A stretch of 64,000 nucleotides of DNA, from assembly GCF_024721585.1 (NCBI RefSeq), contig NZ_CP102629.1, positions 1,488,001-1,552,000 of the forward strand. The letters are read 5' to 3'. Every line of letters begins with the position of its first letter. Position 1 is the first letter of the stretch. The stretch is from Sphingomicrobium aestuariivivum (GTDB lineage Bacteria; Pseudomonadota; Alphaproteobacteria; Sphingomonadales; Sphingomonadaceae). The position numbers and the translations under genes were made by a program. Below the pieces are notes generated by a model. It did no database searches. It was not told the origin of the DNA and worked only from the letters and a program-made list of their open reading frames with translations. Shown here in pieces: positions 27,603 to 38,805 of this stretch.

Positions 27603-28457
27603 ATGGCACGCGAGACCAACCTCCTTCCCGGCACGCGCGGCAAGGGCACCGGCGCGACCGGCTATCTCCTCGCCATCATGCTGTTCGTGATGACCGTGAC
27701 GGGCGCGGCAGGGCTCGCCCTGTTCAACGGCAGCCGCATGGTCGAGCAGGCGAGCGCGGGCGATTTCGTCGTCCAACTGCCGGGCGGCGCGGGGCAGGCG
27801 GCCGAGCTCGAAAGCTTCATCGCGGCGCAGGAGGGCGTGCGCTCGGCGCAGGCCGTGCCGCAGGCCGAGGTCGACGCGCTGCTCGAACAATGGCTCGGTC
27901 CTGCTGCCGAGGATGCCGACCTGCCGCTGCCCGCGCTGGTCGAGGTCGAGATGGCGGGCGACGGGGCATCACTCGCCCAAGCACTGGCCGAGGAATATCC
28001 GGAAGCGGGGCTGGCCGCGCAGGCGGAAACGCTGGGGCCGCTGCTAAACGCGCTCGAGGCCGTGGCGCTGGCGGGGCTCGGCCTCGTGCTGGCGATCGCG
28101 CTGGCCACCGCCGCGGCGGTAGTGCTCGCCACCCGTGCGGCGCTGGCAGCCAACCGCTCGACGATCGGCACCCTGCACGGCATGGGCGCGACCGACGGGC
28201 AGGTGGCGCGCCAGTTCGACCGCCGTATCGCCCGCGAGGCGCTGGTCGGCGGCACGCTCGGCACGCTGCTCGCCATCCTCCTCCTCTTCGCCATCTCGCG
28301 GACGGGGGGCGAGAGCCTCTCCTTCCTCGTCGGCGGGGCGCGGCTGGTCGGCTGGGGCGAGTTCGCCCTGCTCCTGCTCCTCGCGCCGATCGCGGCGGCC
28401 ATCGCATATGTGGTTGCGCGCGCGACGATCCTGCGCGATCTCAAGCGCGAACCATGA
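27603..28457 (+). CDS. ftsX: Cell division protein FtsX
   Basis: FtsX is the membrane partner of FtsE and transmits ATP hydrolysis to periplasmic amidase activators. The 284-residue product has a short N-terminal tail, one membrane helix at about 20-42, a periplasmic domain of about 120 residues, and three further helices in the C-terminal FtsX core (ALATAAAVVLATRAALAANRSTIGTLHGMGAT includes the coupling region, given here as two segments). It starts directly after the ftsE stop and overlaps the next gene by 4 bases. Confidence 0.92.
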   Translation: MARETNLLPGTRGKGTGATGYLLAIMLFVMTVTGAAGLALFNGSRMVEQASAGDFVVQLPGGAGQAAELESFIAAQEGVRSAQAVPQAEVDALLEQWLGPAAEDADLPLPALVEVEMAGDGASLAQALAEEYPEAGLAAQAETLGPLLNALEAVALAGLGLVLAIALATAAAVVLATRAALAANRSTIGTLHGMGATDGQVARQFDRRIAREALVGGTLGTLLAILLLFAISRTGGESLSFLVGGARLVGWGEFALLLLLAPIAAAIAYVVARATILRDLKREP

Positions 28458-28987
28458 TCCTGCGTCTCTTCTCTTTCGTCGTCGCGCTCTACGCGCTCGG
28501 TTTCATCCTCTTCGCGGTGAGCCTCGGCCAACCCGCGCCCGGCGAGGCCAGCGCGCAGGCCGCAGTCGTGCTGACCGGCGGCAGCGGGCGGATCGAACAG
28601 GGCATCGAGCGGCTCGAGGAGAAACGCGCCGACAGGTTGCTGATCGCCGGCGCGGACCCGCTGGTGACACAGGCCGACCTCGTCGAGGTGACCGGCGGGC
28701 GCGAGCGCCTGTTCGACTGCTGCATCACAATCGGGTCGGAATCGGTCGACACGCGGACCAACGCCGAGGAGGCCAAGGCGTGGATCGATGCGGGTGGTTA
28801 TGACGAGATCATGCTGGTGACGAGCGACTGGCACATGCGCCGCGCCGCCTTCGAATTCCGCGAAACGCTAGGCGATGACGTCACGGTGATCGAGGATGCG
28901 GTGCGGACCGAACCCACGCTGCTCACGCTGTTCGGCGAATATAACAAATATGTGCTGCGCCGCGTCGGCCTGCTGGTGGGGCTCTAG
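28454..28987 (+). CDS. YdcF/ElyC-type DUF218 protein
   Basis: The 177-residue product has one N-terminal membrane helix (ILRLFSFVVALYALGFILFA) followed by a DUF218 domain, as in SanA, YdcF and ElyC. Conserved segments are AVVLTGGSGRIEQGIE, LLIAGADP, DTRTNAEEAKAWI and LVTSDWHMRRAAFEF. ElyC affects lipid II/peptidoglycan carrier supply in Escherichia coli; a similar envelope role is plausible given the coupling to ftsX (4-base overlap), but it is not shown. Confidence 0.85.
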   Translation: MILRLFSFVVALYALGFILFAVSLGQPAPGEASAQAAVVLTGGSGRIEQGIERLEEKRADRLLIAGADPLVTQADLVEVTGGRERLFDCCITIGSESVDTRTNAEEAKAWIDAGGYDEIMLVTSDWHMRRAAFEFRETLGDDVTVIEDAVRTEPTLLTLFGEYNKYVLRRVGLLVGL

Positions 28988-28990
28988 GGC

Positions 28991-29701
28991 ATGGACCTTC
29001 TCCGCAGCATCCTGTTCGCGCTGATCTTCTATCCGGCCACCGTGCTCGTCTGCGTGACCGCGCTCATCGTCGCGCCATTCGGCACCAAGCCGCTCCAGGC
29101 GGTCGTCCGTTTCTGGGCCGTGCTGCACCGCTGGCTGATGAAATATGTGCTGCGCATCCGCTTTACCTGGAACCGCGAGGTGCCCGAGGGCGCCTATCTC
29201 ATCGCGGTGAAGCATCACGCGATGCTCGAGGCAGTCGACACGCTGCGTTTTGCCCGCACGCCGATCGTGGTGATGAAGCAGGAGCTGGTCGACCTGCCCC
29301 TGTGGGGATGGGTGACGCGGGTGTTCGGGGTGATCGGCGTCGACCGTTCGGCGGGGGCCAAGGCGCTCCGCGACATGGTCAAGAAAGGCAAGAAGGCACA
29401 GGCCGACGGTCGCCCCATCGTCATCTTCCCCGAAGGCACGCGCGTGCCCGAGGGCGCCGCGCCCAAGCTCGGCTCGGGCTTTGCCGGGCTTTACCGCATG
29501 CTCGGCATGCCGGTGATCCCGATCGCGCATGATTCGATCCACGTCTGGCCCAAGGGCTTCGTGAAGAAGGCCGGCACCGTACGCTTCCACGTCGGCGAGA
29601 TCATCCCGCCGGGCCTCAGCCGCGCCGAGATCGAGCGCGAAGTGTATGAGGCGATCAACCGCTTCGTCGCCGAGGAACAGGCCCCGCGCGACGAAGCGTA
29701 G
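28991..29701 (+). CDS. plsC: 1-acyl-sn-glycerol-3-phosphate acyltransferase
   Basis: PlsC acylates lysophosphatidic acid to phosphatidic acid at the inner membrane. The 236-residue protein starts with a hydrophobic helix (LLRSILFALIFYPATVLVCV) and has the acyltransferase blocks: block I as KHHAMLEA, an H-x4-E form of the usual H-x4-D and common in alphaproteobacteria; GVIGVDRS for block II; and IFPEGTRVPEG for block III, followed by GMPVIPIAHDS. It lies 3 bases after the DUF218 gene and ends next to convergent pheT. Confidence 0.93.
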   Translation: MDLLRSILFALIFYPATVLVCVTALIVAPFGTKPLQAVVRFWAVLHRWLMKYVLRIRFTWNREVPEGAYLIAVKHHAMLEAVDTLRFARTPIVVMKQELVDLPLWGWVTRVFGVIGVDRSAGAKALRDMVKKGKKAQADGRPIVIFPEGTRVPEGAAPKLGSGFAGLYRMLGMPVIPIAHDSIHVWPKGFVKKAGTVRFHVGEIIPPGLSRAEIEREVYEAINRFVAEEQAPRDEA

Positions 29702-29709
29702 ATCGGGTT

Positions 29710-32160
29710 TTATCCGCGCAGCTTGGCGCCTTTTGCCTCGGCTGCCGTCACAATCTTCTGCGAGATTTCCGAGAGCTCTTCTTCCGTAAAACTCTTGTCG
29801 CCCGGCTGGAGCGTGACCTCGATCGCGAGGCTCAGTCCGTCCTTGCCCTCGAAGCGGTCGAAGATGCGGGTCGCGACGATCCGCTTCTTTTCGGCACCGG
29901 CGACCGCGCGCTCGAGCTGCGCGGCCTGCAGCCCCTCGGGCACGATGAAGGCGAAGTCGCGACTGACCGGCTGGAGCGCGGGCGGGGCATAAGCGGCGCG
30001 GGCGCGATCCTTGTTGCGGGGCGCGGGGATGGCGTCGAGATAGATCTCGGCCGCCACGCTGCCCTCGGGCAGATCGAGCGTCTTCAGGAGCGCGGGGTGC
30101 AATTCGCCGAAGCGGGCGAGGATCTTCTTGGGGCCGAGACCGAGCGAGGCCGAACGACCCGGGTGCCAGTCGTCGCCAGCGCCCTCGAAGATCGACAGGT
30201 TGGCCGTCGGGGCCCCCGCGGCATCGAGCAGCGCATAGGCTTCTGCCTTGGCGTCATAGGCGGTGAAGGCGCGCGCCTTGCCCGCCTGCCAGCCGCGCGG
30301 GGCCGCCTCGCCGACGAGGAGCAGCGTCGCGGTCGGCTTCTCGCCGTCGGCGAGGTAGCGGCGCCCGATTTCGAACAGCCGGACCGAGGACTGGCCGCGG
30401 TCGAGGTTGCGGCGTGCCGCGGCGGCAAGGCCGGGCAGGAGCGAGGGCCGCATGACCTTGAGGTCTTCGCTGATCGGGTTGGCGAGCACATGCGCGCCGC
30501 CGCCGAAGGCCTCGGCCTGCTTCTCCGAGATGAAGCTCCAGGTGATGGCCTCGTGGAGCCCGCGCGCGGCGGCAGTGCGGCGCAGGCGGCGCTCGGCGAC
30601 CTGGCCGCGCGTCGCGGTCGGACGGGCGACCCCGAAGTCGCGCGGCAAGGCGGTCGTCGGGATCTTGTCGAAGCCGTGGAGACGGGCGATTTCCTCGACC
30701 ACGTCGCTCTCGCCCTCGATGTCGGGGCGCCAGCTCGGCACGTGGAGGAGCCAGGCGCCCTCGCGCGCGACGTCCTCATAGGCGGCGCGGGCGGCGGCTT
30801 CGTCCTCATGGTCCTCGACAAGGCTGTCGACATCGGTCGAGAAGATCGACAGGCGCGCGAGGATGGCGAGCTGCTCTTCGTCGGACAGCTGGATGCCGGC
30901 CAGTTCCTCGAGACGCTGCGGGCGATAGCTCACGACGTTGAGGATGTAGGGATAGCCGTCACGCGGCAGGTTGTTGGTGATGCGCGGGGTCGAGGCGACG
31001 CCGCCCGCGTGGGCGATCATCATGCGCACCGGATCCTCGACGCCCTCGCTCGTGGAGGCGGGGTCGATGCCGCGCTCGAAGCGCATGCGCGCGTCGGTCA
31101 CGAGATTGTGGCGCTGGCCGGTCTTGGCGATGGTCTCGGCGTCGAACCAGGCGCTTTCGACAAGGACTGTGTCGGTGGTCTCGTCAACACCGGTGGCCTC
31201 GCCGCCGATGACGCCGCCCAGCCCGATCGCGCCGCGATCGTCGGCAATGACGATGTCATGCTCGGTCGGCTCATATTCCTTGTCGTTGAGCGCCATGAAC
31301 TTGTCGGCCTCGCCGCGGCCACGGCGCACGACGATATCGCCCTGCAGCTTGGCGACGTCATAGACGTGGAGCGGGCGGGCCTGGTCGAGCGTGAAATAGT
31401 TGGTGATGTCGACGAGCGCGCTGATCGGCTTCTGGCCGACCGCTTTCAGGCGGCGCTGGAGCCAGTCGGGGCTCTGACCGTTCTTCACGCCGCGGATCTC
31501 GCGGCGCCAGAAAGCGTGGCAGCCCGAACCTTCCTCGATCGTCACGCCGACCGAGGGTTCTTCATCGCCGTGGGGGAGGAGGTCGGTCGTCGGCAGCTTG
31601 AGGCTGCCGAGGCCGGCGGCAGCGAGGTCGCGCGCGATGCCGTAGACGCCCATGCAGTCGGGCCGGTTGGCGAGCACATTCACGTCGAAAACGGGGTCGT
31701 CGAGGTGGGCATAGTTGGCATAGCTCTGGCCGACGGGGGCATCGGCGGGCAGCTCGATGATGCCGTCATGGTCCTCGCCAAGCTCGAGCTCGCGCGCCGA
31801 ACACATCATGCCGAAGCTGTCGACGCCGCGGATGGTGGCGTTGCCGAGTGTGAAGTCGGGGCCGGGAACATAGGTGCCGGGGCCGCCGAAGACGCCGACG
31901 AGCCCTTCACGGGCGTTGGGCGCACCGCAGACGACCTGCAGCTGCTCGGTGCCATTGTCGACGGTCAGGACCTGCAGCTTGTCGGCTTGCGGATGCGGCT
32001 CGGCCGAGAGGACCTTCGCGACCTTGAAAGGCCGGATGGCTTCGGCGGGGTTGGTGACCTCCTCGACCTCGAGGCCGATGGCGGTCAAGGTAGCGGCGAT
32101 CTCTTCGGCCGAGGCGTCGGTGTCGAGATGCTCTTTCAGCCAGCTCAGGGTGAACTTCAT
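29710..32160 (-). CDS. pheT: Phenylalanine--tRNA ligase beta subunit
   Basis: The large subunit of PheRS recognises tRNA-Phe and edits mischarged Tyr-tRNA. The start at 32160 ([20 protein letters not shown]) overlaps the pheS stop by 4 bases. The 816-residue product has the N-terminal tRNA-binding OB domain ([20 protein letters not shown], about residue 40), the B3/B4 editing region, the B5 DNA-binding-like domain, the catalytic-like core near [12 protein letters not shown] in the shadow strand's place, and the C-terminal ferredoxin-like anticodon-binding domain ([10 protein letters not shown] to the end). Confidence 0.97.
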   Translation of the reverse strand: MKFTLSWLKEHLDTDASAEEIAATLTAIGLEVEEVTNPAEAIRPFKVAKVLSAEPHPQADKLQVLTVDNGTEQLQVVCGAPNAREGLVGVFGGPGTYVPGPDFTLGNATIRGVDSFGMMCSARELELGEDHDGIIELPADAPVGQSYANYAHLDDPVFDVNVLANRPDCMGVYGIARDLAAAGLGSLKLPTTDLLPHGDEEPSVGVTIEEGSGCHAFWRREIRGVKNGQSPDWLQRRLKAVGQKPISALVDITNYFTLDQARPLHVYDVAKLQGDIVVRRGRGEADKFMALNDKEYEPTEHDIVIADDRGAIGLGGVIGGEATGVDETTDTVLVESAWFDAETIAKTGQRHNLVTDARMRFERGIDPASTSEGVEDPVRMMIAHAGGVASTPRITNNLPRDGYPYILNVVSYRPQRLEELAGIQLSDEEQLAILARLSIFSTDVDSLVEDHEDEAAARAAYEDVAREGAWLLHVPSWRPDIEGESDVVEEIARLHGFDKIPTTALPRDFGVARPTATRGQVAERRLRRTAAARGLHEAITWSFISEKQAEAFGGGAHVLANPISEDLKVMRPSLLPGLAAAARRNLDRGQSSVRLFEIGRRYLADGEKPTATLLLVGEAAPRGWQAGKARAFTAYDAKAEAYALLDAAGAPTANLSIFEGAGDDWHPGRSASLGLGPKKILARFGELHPALLKTLDLPEGSVAAEIYLDAIPAPRNKDRARAAYAPPALQPVSRDFAFIVPEGLQAAQLERAVAGAEKKRIVATRIFDRFEGKDGLSLAIEVTLQPGDKSFTEEELSEISQKIVTAAEAKGAKLRG

Positions 32161-33233
32161 GCGCCGACTCCCGCCGACAGGGTGGGCGTGTCGAGCATGC
32201 CGAATCCATAATGTTTGAGCCAACGAAGGTCGCCGTCGAAGAAGGCGCGCAAATCGTCCATGCCATATTTGAGCATGGCGAGGCGGTCGATGCCGCAGCC
32301 GAAGGCAAAGCCCTGCCATTCATCGGGATCGAGCCCGCAATTGGCGATGACCTTGGGATGGACCATCCCCGAACCCAGCACTTCCATCCAGCCTTCGGAG
32401 CCGCCGACGACGCGGCGGCCCTTCACCTCGGACCAGCCGACGTCGACCTCGGCCGAGGGCTCGGTGAAGGGAAAGTAGCTGGGGCGCAGGCGAAGCACGA
32501 TATCTTCGCGCTCGAAGAAAGCCTTGAGGAAGGTCTCGAGCGTCCACTTGAGGTGACCCATGTGGATGTTGCGATCGATGACGAGGCCCTCGACCTGGTG
32601 GAACATCGGCGTGTGGGTGGCATCGCTGTCGGAGCGATAGACGCGGCCCGGCGCGATGATGCGGATCGGCGGCTGCTCGCGCATCATGGTGCGGATCTGC
32701 ACCGGCGAGGTATGGGTGCGCAGCACCGGCGGGGCGCCCTCTTCGCCGGTCGCGACGTAGAAGGTGTCCTGCATCGCGCGGGCGGGGTGCGCCTCGGGAA
32801 TGTTGAGCGCTTCGAAATTGTGCCAGTCGTCCTCGATCTCGGGACCCTCGGCGACGGCAAAACCCATGTCGGCGAAAATCTCGGAGAGTTCGTCCATCAC
32901 CTGGCTGACCGGATGCACGCTGCCGAGCGGGGTCTGGTCGACGGGAAGCGACAGGTCGAGCTTCTCCGACGCGAGGCGGGCCTCGAGGGCTTGCGCTTCG
33001 AGCGCGTCCTTGCGCGCCTCGATGGCGTCGGCGACCGACTGGCGGGCGCCCTGGATCTTCGGGCCTTCGACCTTGCGGGTTTCGGGGTCCATCTTGCCGA
33101 GGGTCTTCAGCAGCTGGGTGATTTCCCCCTGCTTTCCGAGGGCTTCGACACGGATGGCGTCAAGCGCGGCGAGATCGCCGGCCTTGGCCACTTTGTCGCT
33201 GTAAAGCGTTACGAGTTCATCAGGTGCGGGCAT
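32157..33233 (-). CDS. pheS: Phenylalanine--tRNA ligase alpha subunit
   Basis: The catalytic subunit of PheRS. The start at 33233 ([20 protein letters not shown]) is chosen because upstream sequence is the divergent intergenic region. The 358-residue product has an N-terminal coiled-coil that contacts tRNA (about residues 1-85) and the class II catalytic core with [48 protein letters not shown] and [19 protein letters not shown] (motif 3). pheS and pheT overlap by 4 bases. Confidence 0.97.
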   Translation of the reverse strand: MPAPDELVTLYSDKVAKAGDLAALDAIRVEALGKQGEITQLLKTLGKMDPETRKVEGPKIQGARQSVADAIEARKDALEAQALEARLASEKLDLSLPVDQTPLGSVHPVSQVMDELSEIFADMGFAVAEGPEIEDDWHNFEALNIPEAHPARAMQDTFYVATGEEGAPPVLRTHTSPVQIRTMMREQPPIRIIAPGRVYRSDSDATHTPMFHQVEGLVIDRNIHMGHLKWTLETFLKAFFEREDIVLRLRPSYFPFTEPSAEVDVGWSEVKGRRVVGGSEGWMEVLGSGMVHPKVIANCGLDPDEWQGFAFGCGIDRLAMLKYGMDDLRAFFDGDLRWLKHYGFGMLDTPTLSAGVGA

Positions 33234-33294
33234 GGTTCTTCCTTCGCGGCCCGCCTTGCCGTCTGCAACCCGCATTTTCAAGGAGGTTAAGCCC

Positions 33295-34197
33295 ATGCAC
33301 TGGCCCGAACTGGACGCGGAAAGCGACGGATCGACCTGGGCGCGGCTGCATCTTGCCAGCCAGATGATCGGCAAGGTGAAGCTGGCGAACAGTCCGTGGA
33401 CCAATCACGGCTGGCACATCGCGTTGCAGCCGGCGGCCGAAGGGCTCGCCACCTTGCCGATCGATGCGGGCGGGCGGCGCTTCACGCTGGCGCTCGACCT
33501 GTGCAGCCATGCCATCGCGCTCAGCACCGACAATGGTGCGCGCGATGGGGTGCCGCTGGGCGAAGGGACGATTGCCGACATGCATGACGCGCTGGTCGCG
33601 ATGCTCGGGCGGCACGGGCTCCCGAACGATTTCAACGGCATGCCCAACGAGGTGGAGGATGCCGTGCCCTTTGCCAGTGACGATCGTCCGCTGCCCTATG
33701 ACGAGAATGCAGCGATGCGGTTGCGACAGGCGCTGGTGGCGATGCTGCCCGTGTTCGAGCGCTATCGCGCCGGCTTCATCGGCAAGTCCTCCCCGTTGCA
33801 TTTCTTCTGGGGCAGCTTCGATCTCGCCGTGACGCGCTTTTCGGGACGCGAGGCGCCGCGCCATCCGGGCGGCATCCCGGGGCTGCCCGACCGCATCACC
33901 CGCGAGGCCTATAGCCACGAGGTTTCGAGCGCCGGCTTCTGGGGTGGCGGGGCGGCGGGGGCGGACCCGATCTTCTATGCCTACGCCTATCCCTCGCCCG
34001 AGGGCTATGCGGACGCATCGCTGTCGGTCGGCGGCTGGTCGGACGAGCTGTCGGAATGGGTGCTGCCCTATGCCGAGGTGAGGGGCGCCGATGATCCCGA
34101 GGGGATGCTCGCCGCCTTTCTCGAGGAGAGTTATGCGCTGGCGGCGCGGCTGGGCGGATGGCCGGCGGGGCTGCTGCGCGCGCCGGTCGCGCCATAG
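33295..34197 (+). CDS. DUF5996 family protein
   Basis: A 300-residue cytosolic protein of the DUF5996 family, function unknown. A perfect AAGGAGG sits 8 bases before the ATG at 33295 ([23 protein letters not shown]). Family-type segments are [33 protein letters not shown] and [23 protein letters not shown]. It is divergent from pheS, 61 bases apart. Nothing in the context indicates a role. Confidence 0.82.
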   Translation: MHWPELDAESDGSTWARLHLASQMIGKVKLANSPWTNHGWHIALQPAAEGLATLPIDAGGRRFTLALDLCSHAIALSTDNGARDGVPLGEGTIADMHDALVAMLGRHGLPNDFNGMPNEVEDAVPFASDDRPLPYDENAAMRLRQALVAMLPVFERYRAGFIGKSSPLHFFWGSFDLAVTRFSGREAPRHPGGIPGLPDRITREAYSHEVSSAGFWGGGAAGADPIFYAYAYPSPEGYADASLSVGGWSDELSEWVLPYAEVRGADDPEGMLAAFLEESYALAARLGGWPAGLLRAPVAP

Positions 34198-34202
34198 AAA
34201 AA

Positions 34203-34229
34203 GGCGCCGGAGCGAGTTGCTCCGACGCC
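34203..34229 (-). terminator. Terminator after rpmI-rplT (possibly bidirectional)
   Basis: On the reverse strand the stem GGCGTCGGAGC, loop AACTC, GCTCCGGCGCC (11 bp with one mismatch) is followed by TTTTT, a good intrinsic terminator for rplT. On the forward strand only TTCG follows, so it is weaker for the DUF5996 gene. It begins 24 bases after the rplT stop. Confidence 0.82.
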
Positions 34230-34252
34230 TTCGTCTGTTCGGTCAGGTCCGC

Positions 34253-34621
34253 TTAGGCGGCTTCGGCGGGAAGCGCCTTCTTGACCTGCGCGACGATCGC
34301 CGAGAAAGCCTCGGCTTCGTGCATCGCCATGTCGGCGAGGACCTTGCGGTCGAGCTCGATGCCCGACAGCTTGAGGCCGTGCATGAAGCGACCGTAGGTC
34401 AGGCCTTCCGCGCGGACCGCAGCGTTGATGCGCTGGATCCAGAGGGCGCGGAAGGTCCGCTTCTTCACCTTGCGATCGCGGTAAGCGTACTGGCCGGCCT
34501 TTTCGACGGCCTGACGGGCGATGCGGATGGTGTTCTTGCGACGACCGTAATAACCGCGGGCTTCCTTGAGGATCCGCTTATGCTTGGCCTTGGTGGTCAC
34601 ACCACGTTTGACGCGTGCCAT
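34253..34621 (-). CDS. rplT: 50S ribosomal protein L20
   Basis: L20 binds 23S rRNA early in large-subunit assembly. The 122-residue protein starts [20 protein letters not shown] and continues [20 protein letters not shown] and [20 protein letters not shown], all highly conserved. The basic N-terminal helix binds rRNA. It lies 21 bases after rpmI in the same operon. infC, often the first gene of this operon, is not adjacent. Confidence 0.98.
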   Translation of the reverse strand: MARVKRGVTTKAKHKRILKEARGYYGRRKNTIRIARQAVEKAGQYAYRDRKVKKRTFRALWIQRINAAVRAEGLTYGRFMHGLKLSGIELDRKVLADMAMHEAEAFSAIVAQVKKALPAEAA

Positions 34622-34642
34622 AGTCTATATCCTTCCTGATCC

Positions 34643-34843
34643 TTAGAGCCCGTAGGTCGCCCACTGCTTGAGACGCTTGGCGTCGCAGGCGGGCAGCACT
34701 TCGGTGCCGCGGTTCTGGCGGATGTACTTGGCGTTGTGGCTGATCAGGCGGTGGCGCTTGCCAGCGACACCGTGCTTGACCTTGCCCGAAGCGGTCATCT
34801 TGAAGCGCTTCTTGACGCCGCTCTTGGTCTTCATCTTCGGCAT
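34643..34843 (-). CDS. rpmI: 50S ribosomal protein L35
   Basis: L35 is a small basic large-subunit protein. The 66-residue product is [20 protein letters not shown] followed by [20 protein letters not shown], a clear L35. The start at 34843 has GGAGAC upstream, and a longer frame upstream has no family similarity. It is the first gene of the rpmI-rplT operon; about 150 bases of leader lie before it with no recognisable infC. Confidence 0.97.
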   Translation of the reverse strand: MPKMKTKSGVKKRFKMTASGKVKHGVAGKRHRLISHNAKYIRQNRGTEVLPACDAKRLKQWATYGL

Positions 34844-34996
34844 TTTCGTCTCCGTTTGTTGTCGCGACTGACGGCGCGACGACGATTTCGACCTGCCACG
34901 GCAGCCTAGGTGGCCGGACCGGTCGGATTTCCAATGATTTGGAAGATCAGGCGCGCACTTAGCGAGGGCGCACCGATTCTGCAAGCTAATCCGCGC

Positions 34997-35025
34997 TTGA
35001 CATATGATCGAATTGATCTAAGTCG
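34997..35025 (+). promoter_or_regulatory. Candidate promoter of the orphan gene
   Basis: A perfect sigma70-type -35 hexamer TTGACA lies at 34997-35002 in an AT-rich stretch. The best -10 (TAAGTC at 35019-35024, 16-base spacing) is poor. The start codon follows about 47 bases later. Confidence 0.35.
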
Positions 35026-35071
35026 CATTAGACGTGCAAAACAGCACAAATAATGCAGAAGGGGAAATTCG

Positions 35072-35499
35072 GTGGGCGCTCAAGAATTTCATTTTAAAGA
35101 CGTTGCGTTTTACGGGGATGGAGATCGCATCTGGGCTCAGGCCCAGCAGATTTGGCAAATCTTGGTCGGCTTAGTGACTACGAACCAAATCGAAGGGACA
35201 CCGGAAAAATCGAAGATCACTTATGGCCGGTTAGCGGGTGTGATGGGAAAGCCGACACAAGCTGGGCGCACTCTCACCCGACAGCTCTGGATGATAGGCG
35301 AATATTGTCGTTACAACGACCTTCCAACGCTTAACACGATTGTCGTCAATAAAGAGACGGGTCTACCTGGCCACGACGTCGTCCTTAATAGCGGCAACTC
35401 GATCGCCACCGAGCTTTCCAACGTAGCTGATTACAACTGGGCTTCGGTCAGGCAGCCCACAATTTCGACATTCAGAGACGTTTGGGAGCAGATCAGCGC

Positions 35500-35503
<4 letters not shown>
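35072..35503 (+). CDS. Hypothetical protein, compositionally atypical
   Basis: The 143-residue product is not recognised with confidence. It starts at GTG 35072 behind AAGGGG (8 bases). No signal peptide or membrane helix is seen. The middle reads [20 protein letters not shown] and continues to [19 protein letters not shown]. This is reminiscent of the winged-helix part of MGMT/ATL alkyltransferase-like proteins (TYGELA... arrangement), but the PCHR active-site motif is absent. GC content is about 50-55 percent, well below the neighbours, and codons ending in A/T are frequent. It overlaps prs by 4 bases convergently. Recent acquisition is likely. Confidence 0.75.
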
Positions 35504-36432
<929 letters not shown>

Positions 36433-36533
36433 GCGCTGGGAACCCCCATGAAGAAGATGTGACGGTTTCTTAGCGGGGTGAAGACAGGAAGCACAACCTT
36501 GTGAGTGCCCGAAATGCGGCTTAAGCGGGCCGG

Positions 36534-38192
36534 ATGAAATTTCGCCTCGCGCTGTGCCAGATGAACCAGAGGGTCGGCGACCTTGCCGGCAATGTCGAGC
36601 GGATGCTCGAGTGGCGGAGGAAGGCGGCCGACGCGGGCGCCGACATCGTCATGTTTCCCGAGATGCAGGTCACCGGCTATCCGACCGAGGACCTCGTGAT
36701 GAAGCCCGCCTTCGTGCGCCGCGCGATGGAAGCGAACGAGGATGTCGCCGATGCCACCGCCGATGGCGGCCCGCCGATCATCTTCGGGTCGATCCACGAG
36801 CATGACGGCGCGCTCTACAATGCGGTCTTCCTCGCCGAGAAGGGCGGGATCGCCGCGTGGCGCGCCAAGCACGAGCTGCCCAATTACGGCACCTTCGACG
36901 AGCATCGCATCTTCGAGCCGGGCCCGCTGCCCGAGCCGGTGGAATGGAACGGGGTGAAGCTCGGCCTGCCGATCTGCGAGGATATCTGGCTGGAAAAGGT
37001 GAGCGATTACCTGTCCGACGCGGGCGCCGAGATGCTGCTCGTCATGAACGGCAGTCCCTATGAGCTGCACAAGGACGAGACGCGCCAGCGGATGGTGCGC
37101 GAGCGGGTCAACGAGACCGGCCTGCCGCTGGCCTATCTGAACCGCGTTGGCGGGCAGGACGAATTGGCCTTCGACGGGTCGAGCTTCGTCGTGAACACGG
37201 GCGGGGGCATCGCCGTCCAGCTGCCCGACTGGGACGAGAAGATGGTCCTCACCGACTGGGAGAAGACCGAGGACGGCTGGGTGTGCGCCGACGGCGAGAA
37301 GACCCCGCTCGATCCCTATCCCGAGGATGTCTACCACGCGATGATGGTCGGATTGCAGGAGTATGTCGACGGCAACGGCTTCCCGGGCGTGATCCTCGGC
37401 CTGTCGGGCGGGATCGACAGCGCGCTGTCGGCGGCGGTCGCGGTCGACGCGCTGGGCGCGGACCGCGTATGGTGCGTCATGCTGCCGAGCGATTACACCA
37501 GTTCGGAAAGCCTCGAGGATGCCAAGGCCTGCGCCGAGATGCTCGGCTGCCGCTATGACATCATCCCGATTCTGCCGGGCACCGATGCGCTCCACGAGAT
37601 GCTCGGGCCGAGCTTCGAGGGGCGCGAGGCCGATACCACCGAGGAGAATATCCAGTCGCGGCTCCGGATGGTCATGCTGATGGCGCTGTCGAACAAGTTC
37701 GGGCCGATGCTGCTGACCACCGGCAACAAGAGCGAGATGAGCGTGGGCTATGCCACCCTCTATGGCGACATGGCGGGCGGCTACAACGTGCTGAAGGACG
37801 CCTACAAGACGACCTGTTTCTCGTTGTCGCGCTGGCGCAACCGCCACAAGCCGCGTCTCGGCAAGGGGCCCGAGGGGCCGGTCATGCCGATGAACATCAT
37901 TACCAAGCCGCCGACCGCCGAACTGCGCCACGACCAGAAGGACGAGGACAGCCTGCCGCCCTACAAATTGCTCGATCGCATCCTCGAGAGCCTCGTCGAG
38001 GAAGAGAATAGCGTCGCCAAGACCGCGCGGCAGACGGGCGCGGACGAAGCGCTCGTCGCGGATATCGAGAAGCTCCTGCTGCGTTCCGAATACAAGCGCC
38101 GCCAGGCGCCCATCGGGGTGAAGATCGGCAGCCGCAACTTCGGGCGCGATCGCCGCTACCCCATGACCAACTTTTTCAGGACCGGAAGATAA
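36534..38192 (+). CDS. nadE: Glutamine-hydrolysing NAD+ synthase
   Basis: NadE converts nicotinate adenine dinucleotide to NAD+ with ammonia from glutamine. The 552-residue protein has an N-terminal nitrilase-type glutaminase domain with the Glu-Lys-Cys triad ([29 protein letters not shown]) and a C-terminal synthetase domain starting near residue 270, with the PP-loop [10 protein letters not shown] and the [22 protein letters not shown] segment. The lipoprotein gene follows after one base. Confidence 0.97.
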   Translation: MKFRLALCQMNQRVGDLAGNVERMLEWRRKAADAGADIVMFPEMQVTGYPTEDLVMKPAFVRRAMEANEDVADATADGGPPIIFGSIHEHDGALYNAVFLAEKGGIAAWRAKHELPNYGTFDEHRIFEPGPLPEPVEWNGVKLGLPICEDIWLEKVSDYLSDAGAEMLLVMNGSPYELHKDETRQRMVRERVNETGLPLAYLNRVGGQDELAFDGSSFVVNTGGGIAVQLPDWDEKMVLTDWEKTEDGWVCADGEKTPLDPYPEDVYHAMMVGLQEYVDGNGFPGVILGLSGGIDSALSAAVAVDALGADRVWCVMLPSDYTSSESLEDAKACAEMLGCRYDIIPILPGTDALHEMLGPSFEGREADTTEENIQSRLRMVMLMALSNKFGPMLLTTGNKSEMSVGYATLYGDMAGGYNVLKDAYKTTCFSLSRWRNRHKPRLGKGPEGPVMPMNIITKPPTAELRHDQKDEDSLPPYKLLDRILESLVEEENSVAKTARQTGADEALVADIEKLLLRSEYKRRQAPIGVKIGSRNFGRDRRYPMTNFFRTGR

Positions 38193-38193
38193 G

Positions 38194-38676
38194 ATGAAGA
38201 AACTGATCGCCCTTGGCCTTGCCCTGCCGCTGATGCTCGCTGCCTGCGGCGATGCCGACGCGCCCGAGAATGACGTCGAGGAAGAGGCAGCGCTCGACCA
38301 AGAGGCCGCCGCGCCCGCGATCGACCTGTCGGGCGAGTGGCAGGTGATCGCGCATAACAGCGTGAAGCTGCCGTCGGTCTTCCCCGCCATCGCGACCTTC
38401 GACGGCGAGGGCGGCATGACGGTCAATTCGACCTGCGTGACGATGAACTTCGCGCTCAACCGTGAAGGCAATATGATCGCCCCCGAATTCCTCGGCAAGG
38501 ACACCAGCGGCTGCGGTCGCCCGCAGACCGATGGCGAACTGCTGATCGAGGAAGTGGTGCCGCAGTCGAACATCCTTGCCGACACCGGCCACGAGCTGAT
38601 GATCTCGGGCCCCGGCGGCACGCTGCGCCTCGCGCGTCCGGCGGCGACCGTGGACGAGGCCTCGTCCGAGGGTTGA
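38194..38676 (+). CDS. Putative lipoprotein, META/HslJ-like
   Basis: The 160-residue product has a lipoprotein signal with lipobox LAAC (Cys at about residue 18), an acidic linker, then a beta-rich domain beginning LSGEWQVIAHNSVKLP and FDGEGGMTVNSTCVTMNF. This resembles the META domain of HslJ-type lipoproteins but the match is loose. It is almost certainly anchored in the envelope. Its ATG is one base after the nadE stop, so it is cotranscribed with nadE without obvious functional link. Confidence 0.72.
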   Translation: MKKLIALGLALPLMLAACGDADAPENDVEEEAALDQEAAAPAIDLSGEWQVIAHNSVKLPSVFPAIATFDGEGGMTVNSTCVTMNFALNREGNMIAPEFLGKDTSGCGRPQTDGELLIEEVVPQSNILADTGHELMISGPGGTLRLARPAATVDEASSEG

Positions 38677-38728
38677 TGGCGCGGGCGGGAGGCCCCCGCT
38701 TGCGCAAGCTTGCCACAGCCGCCTAGCT

Positions 38729-38754
38729 CATGCCCCTCGTGACCGGGGGGCATG
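38729..38754 (+). terminator. Hairpin between the lipoprotein gene and gltX
   Basis: Perfect 8-bp arms CATGCCCC and GGGGCATG flank a 10-base loop. No T-run follows on either strand, so this is either an imperfect terminator for nadE-lipoprotein transcripts or another RNA or DNA signal before gltX. Confidence 0.35.
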
Positions 38755-38805
38755 ATGTCGTAGCGCTGGTGACAGCACCGGCGCGGCGCAGTAAGCGCTC
38801 GTGCC

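Noticed and set aside
30097-32211. A 704-codon open frame on the forward strand opposite pheT
   Set aside because: Shadow of pheT, which is full length and conserved on the reverse strand.
34844-34984. Upstream in-frame extension of rpmI, or a hidden infC fragment
   Set aside because: The extension has no L35 or IF3 similarity and the GGAGAC site clearly sets the start at 34843.
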